Assembly: GCA_020629355.1 (NCBI GenBank)
Contig: JAHDDM010000037.1
Location: 1 to 8,981 of the forward strand
DNA from: Rhodospirillaceae bacterium
GTDB taxonomy: Bacteria; Pseudomonadota; Alphaproteobacteria; JABSOH01
Direction: 5' to 3'
DNA length: 8,981 nucleotides
Every line of letters begins with the position of its first letter. Position 1 is the first letter of the stretch. Below the pieces are notes generated by a model. It did not search any database. It was not told where the DNA came from and worked only from the letters and a program-made list of their open reading frames with translations. A program made the position numbers and the translations under genes. Shown here piece after piece: positions 6,422-8,981 of the stretch.

Positions 6422-7898
6422 ATCGGGCCACAAACATACTGCCTAAAGGCTCGGATGACGTATTCATCCAGACCGTTTTACTTCGGGTATAGTCATACAT
6501 GGCCTGAAAACCGCTTTCCCGTCCGTGGCCAGAATCCTTCATACCGCCAAACTCCGCAATCGGTGAAATCGCACGGTAGGTATTCACATAAACAATACCT
6601 GCCTCAAGGGCTTTTGACATCCGCAATGCCCGCGCGTTATCACGAGTAAAGATACCCGCCGCCAGACCATATCGGCTACGATTCGCAAGCTCTATCGCCT
6701 CAGATTCGTTTCTAAAGCGCACTACGCTCAGCACAGGACCGAATAATTCAGTATCGACAATCCGCATCTTCGGATCTGGGCACTCGATAATTGTCGGGGC
6801 AAAAAACTGCCCCGCGCCGATTTTTACCCGCGCACCACCGCACAAAACCCGTCCACCTTCCAGAACCGCATGGGCTATCTCACGCTCAATATGCGCAATC
6901 TGCGCCGCCGTGCATAAAGGCCCCATTTCAGTGTCATCCTTCATGGGGTCACCGATCTTGACATTCTCCGCAATATTTTGAATTTTCAATAAAAATTCAT
7001 CAGCAATGGCCTCGTGTAACAAGAGACGAGAACCCGCAACACAGCTCTGCCCTGAAGCACCGAAAATTCCTGCAACAGAACCATTCACCGCACTGTCAAT
7101 ATCCGCATCCTCGAAAACGATGAATGGCGACTTGCCGCCAAGTTCCAGCGAGACCTCGGCAAAGTTTTCAGCAGAATTACACACCACCTGCTTCGCCGCC
7201 CCTGCCCCGCCAGTAAAGGACACCCGTGCCACCAGAGGATGGCTCGTTAAAGCCTTCCCACAGGGTACACCGCCGCCAGTGACAATATTCACCACTCCAT
7301 CAGGAATTCCAGCCTGTGCAACCAGTTGACCAAATTCCAATATAGCAGCAGGGGCATGTTCCGAAGCCTTCAAAACCACCGTATTCCCCGCGGCTAAAGC
7401 AGGGCCGATTTTTACAGCACTCAGAAAGAGTTGCGAATTCCACGGCACAATCGCTGCAATCACGCCTAATGGCTCGCGTTCAGTGAAGACAAACATCTCA
7501 GGTTTATCCACGGGTAAAGTTGTACCGTGAATTTTATCAGCACAGCCGCCATAATACTGGAAATATTCCGCAATATATTGGCCTTGCCAACGGGTTTCCT
7601 TGAACATTTTTCCAGTATCGGTGGTTTCAACCTCACCCAAAGATTCCGCATGTTCTGCTACTAAATCTCCCAAACGCCGCAAGCAGTGACCGCGTGCAGT
7701 CGCCGTCATTGACGCCCATGCACCAGAATGCACCGCGCGATACGCTGCCTGTACTGCACGATCCACATCATCGGCACTCGCCTCAGGGAACGTTGCCCAA
7801 ATTTCACCTGTCGCTGGGTTAATGCTTGAAAATGTCTTACCATCTTGCGCCGCAACCCAAGCTCCGTCAATCAACATAGAATAGGATTTTGGCATCAT
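6420..7898 (-). CDS. NAD(P)-dependent aldehyde dehydrogenase
   Basis: This 492-residue cytosolic member of the ALDH superfamily oxidises an aldehyde to a carboxylic acid. Complete family motifs are present: VPWN with Asn154 (oxyanion), Lys177 in VVLKASE (cofactor binding), FTGG (228-231), LELGG with the general base Glu252, GQSC with the nucleophile Cys286, and ELFGPV with Glu384. The C-terminal FGGMKDSGHGRESG (450-463) is typical of the betaine-aldehyde/hydroxymuconic-semialdehyde type. Substrate is not deducible. Two adjacent ATGs (7898 and 7895) are possible starts with a weak upstream GGA, and the difference is one residue. It is the first gene of the probable operon, 68 bases after the J-domain gene, with its own candidate promoter. 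It probably consumes the aldehyde produced by the two enzymes that follow; this is inference from order. Confidence 0.94.
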   Translation of the reverse strand: MMPKSYSMLIDGAWVAAQDGKTFSSINPATGEIWATFPEASADDVDRAVQAAYRAVHSGAWASMTATARGHCLRRLGDLVAEHAESLGEVETTDTGKMFKETRWQGQYIAEYFQYYGGCADKIHGTTLPVDKPEMFVFTEREPLGVIAAIVPWNSQLFLSAVKIGPALAAGNTVVLKASEHAPAAILEFGQLVAQAGIPDGVVNIVTGGGVPCGKALTSHPLVARVSFTGGAGAAKQVVCNSAENFAEVSLELGGKSPFIVFEDADIDSAVNGSVAGIFGASGQSCVAGSRLLLHEAIADEFLLKIQNIAENVKIGDPMKDDTEMGPLCTAAQIAHIEREIAHAVLEGGRVLCGGARVKIGAGQFFAPTIIECPDPKMRIVDTELFGPVLSVVRFRNESEAIELANRSRYGLAAGIFTRDNARALRMSKALEAGIVYVNTYRAISPIAEFGGMKDSGHGRESGFQAMYDYTRSKTVWMNTSSEPLGSMFVAR

Positions 7899-7930
7899 CA
7901 GGATTCCAGAAGGTGAGAAATATGCTTTTG

Positions 7931-7959
7931 ATTATGGCGAAAAGCTACACTCTTTTCGA
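7931..7959 (-). promoter_or_regulatory. Candidate promoter with overlapping operator for the ALDH operon
   Basis: On the minus strand TCGAAA (7959-7954, 4 of 6 matches to -35) and CATAAT (7936-7931, 5 of 6 to -10) are separated by 17 bases. A perfect inverted repeat, CGAAAAG-N7-CTTTTCG (7938-7958), overlaps the -35 and fills most of the spacer, a typical place for a repressor or MerR-like site. The predicted transcript start is near 7924, about 26 bases before ATG 7898. No regulator gene lies in the window. Confidence 0.45.
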
Positions 7960-7966
7960 TAAAAAA

Positions 7967-8590
7967 TCATACAATTTCGCGACATAAATATTCTTTCAAT
8001 GTTTTATACGCGGAATTGATACTTTGCAGACGCGCAAGATTGTGTGGGTTTTCTGGTTGTACATCGGGATGGTACCGCTTCACCAGCAAACGAAAACGCG
8101 CCTTCAGAGATGCTTCATCGGGTACATCTTCTAGCTGCATCTGCTCTAAAGCCTGTTTAATCTCTGGCGGGATAACGCGCTTTTGCGTCTTAATGCCAGA
8201 TGCTGAAAACAGCACGTTATCGTCTAAAAAATCCGTGCTGTGCAAGACTGCATGTAACGCTGTTTTTGAGAGATTTTCTACTGTTGATTTATGCCAGGAA
8301 TAGCTTTGATGGCGAAAGTCTTCGATTTCATCGGCGTTCATATCGGCGAAATAGTTCCATTGACCATTACGCGCACGCGCATGAATTTTGCAAAACACCC
8401 CGTAATCAATCTCACCATCGGCACGTTTCAGCACTGGCGCGCGAAAATCTGCTGCCTCGGTACAGCCCGTTTCAGCACAATGACGGAAAGATAAAATCTT
8501 TTCACACGTTCCCATCAAGAACCTATCCATGATATAGAGTTTGTTAAAGATTTCAGGATATAAACCATGCTTGGACAAAAAACGACTCAT
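7967..8590 (-). CDS. J-domain protein with N-terminal Cys/His module
   Basis: This protein of up to 207 residues has a C-terminal J domain (about 145-203) with the HPD motif at 174-176 in LLVKRYHPDV. It should stimulate the ATPase of a DnaK-type Hsp70. It lacks the Gly/Phe linker and zinc fingers of classical DnaJ and has the J domain at the C-terminus. The front half has C38-x4-C43 and C67-x2-H70, possibly a small metal site, then WNYFADMNADEIEDF (78-92), which I associate with a conserved alphaproteobacterial J-protein type. The start is uncertain. ATG 8590 gives 207 residues and overlaps the divergent ELM1 gene by 24 bases, while ATGs at 8530 or 8515 would remove 20 or 25 residues. Neither start has a strong Shine-Dalgarno. 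The client protein is unknown. Confidence 0.85.
   Translation of the reverse strand: MSRFLSKHGLYPEIFNKLYIMDRFLMGTCEKILSFRHCAETGCTEAADFRAPVLKRADGEIDYGVFCKIHARARNGQWNYFADMNADEIEDFRHQSYSWHKSTVENLSKTALHAVLHSTDFLDDNVLFSASGIKTQKRVIPPEIKQALEQMQLEDVPDEASLKARFRLLVKRYHPDVQPENPHNLARLQSINSAYKTLKEYLCREIV
8530..8558 (+). promoter_or_regulatory. Candidate extended -10 promoter and ribosome binding site of the ELM1-family gene
   Basis: TGATATAGA at 8530-8538 matches an extended -10 (TG-n-TATAGA). A weak TTCCCA -35 lies 18 bases upstream at 8509-8514. AGGA at 8555-8558 is spaced eight bases from ATG 8567 and is a reasonable Shine-Dalgarno. All of this lies within the J-domain reading frame. The promoter call is tentative; the ribosome site is better supported. 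Confidence 0.38.
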
Positions 8591-8981
8591 TCGCTCTATA
8601 TTTGGCTATTGAGTGATGGCAAAGCGGGTCACATCAATCAGCTACGGGCTTTGGCACATGCCATGAACACTGAATATACCGAAATAAACTTCAACAATCA
8701 AGATTTTGATTTTCAAGTATTAAACAGTAAAAAACCCGATGGTATTTTTTCGATTGCACGGATGGGAAGAAAAACGCAATTCGCACTTAACCAGAAATTC
8801 CCTGCAATAGTCTCAGGCGCAAAGCGTGTTCACATCATGTCACCGAAAAAACAAGACCCCTTATTTGATGGCGAAATTGTCATGGCACATGATGTACCAG
8901 AGGGATACCAAGTACAATCACGACAAATTCTCTGTACTATTCCGCCTTCGCCCTTTGGAATGAACACTGCAAATATTGCCC
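8567..8981 (+). CDS. ELM1-family (DUF1022-type) protein, 5' part, runs off the window
   Basis: My translation from ATG 8567 gives 138 codons with no stop before the window ends. The N-terminus LYIWLLSDGKAGHINQLRALA (roughly 10-30) matches the SDGKAGHxNQ-type opening of the family annotated as mitochondrial fission ELM1, which in bacteria has a glycosyltransferase-like fold and unproven function. Later parts also fit: an AIVSGAKRVHIMSPKK stretch (about 80-95) and the FDGEIVMAHDVP segment (about 100-111), corresponding to the family's rxxxPxxFDLVxxPxHD region. The start is backed by AGGA eight bases upstream. It diverges from the J-domain gene with overlapping 5' ends. Without the C-terminal half the assignment rests on motifs only. 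Confidence 0.72.
   Translation, partial: MLGQKTTHSLYIWLLSDGKAGHINQLRALAHAMNTEYTEINFNNQDFDFQVLNSKKPDGIFSIARMGRKTQFALNQKFPAIVSGAKRVHIMSPKKQDPLFDGEIVMAHDVPEGYQVQSRQILCTIPPSPFGMNTANIA
8595..8622 (-). promoter_or_regulatory. Candidate promoter of the J-domain gene
   Basis: On the minus strand TTGCCA (8622-8617, 5 of 6 matches to -35) and TATAGA (8600-8595, 4 of 6 to -10) are separated by 16 bases. Transcription would start near 8588, on top of the first ATG (8590). If real, this favours the internal ATG at 8530 as the translation start. The element lies inside the ELM1 coding sequence, so it may be coincidental. Confidence 0.33.

Noticed and set aside
7938..7958. The 7-bp inverted repeat as a terminator of the J-domain gene
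   Set aside because: On the minus strand the T-run lies before the stem, not after it, and the bases after the stem are CCATAATC. An operator is a better reading.

Overview
The window looks like a chromosomal segment of a flagellated, moderately AT-rich Gram-negative bacterium, most likely an alphaproteobacterium. I infer this from family resemblance only. The J-domain protein has the Cys/His-containing front half and W-N-Y-F-A-x-M motif I associate with alphaproteobacterial J proteins, the ELM1-type protein is common in that class, and the hook gene carries a sigma-54 type promoter of the kind used for late flagellar genes there. I cannot name a genus.

Left edge (1-220): no protein gene. 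Two nearly identical GC-rich repeat units of about 91 bp (1-91 and 128-219) flank a 17-bp AT-rich hairpin (87-129). The second unit ends two bases before the stop codon of the next gene.

Motility block (221-2498, minus strand): a flagellar hook-type protein (FlgE-like, 524 aa) is followed 31 bases later by a rhomboid serine protease (203 aa). A near-consensus -24/-12 promoter lies just upstream of the hook gene. It fixes the hook start at 2438 rather than the longer TTG-initiated frame.

tRNA (2595-2669, plus strand): tRNA-Glu(UUC) with encoded CCA and its own TTGACA -35 element. Its 5' flank also holds, on the other strand, a possible terminator for the operon arriving from the right.

Operon (2678-7898, minus strand), in transcription order: aldehyde dehydrogenase, luciferase-like flavin-dependent monooxygenase, alpha/beta hydrolase, then a WbpM/PglF/CapD-type membrane nucleotide-sugar 4,6-dehydratase. 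Junctions of 11 bp, a 1-base overlap and 12 bp suggest one transcript. The first three enzymes could oxidise, hydrolyse and oxidise again a small carbonyl compound or ester. The fourth belongs to surface-glycan or flagellar-glycan sugar synthesis, so the combination is odd. A candidate promoter with a perfect 7-bp inverted repeat lies in front of the operon.

Right edge (7967-8981): a minus-strand J-domain protein and a plus-strand ELM1-family protein that runs off the window. Their predicted 5' ends overlap by 24 bases, so each gene's promoter probably lies inside the other gene.
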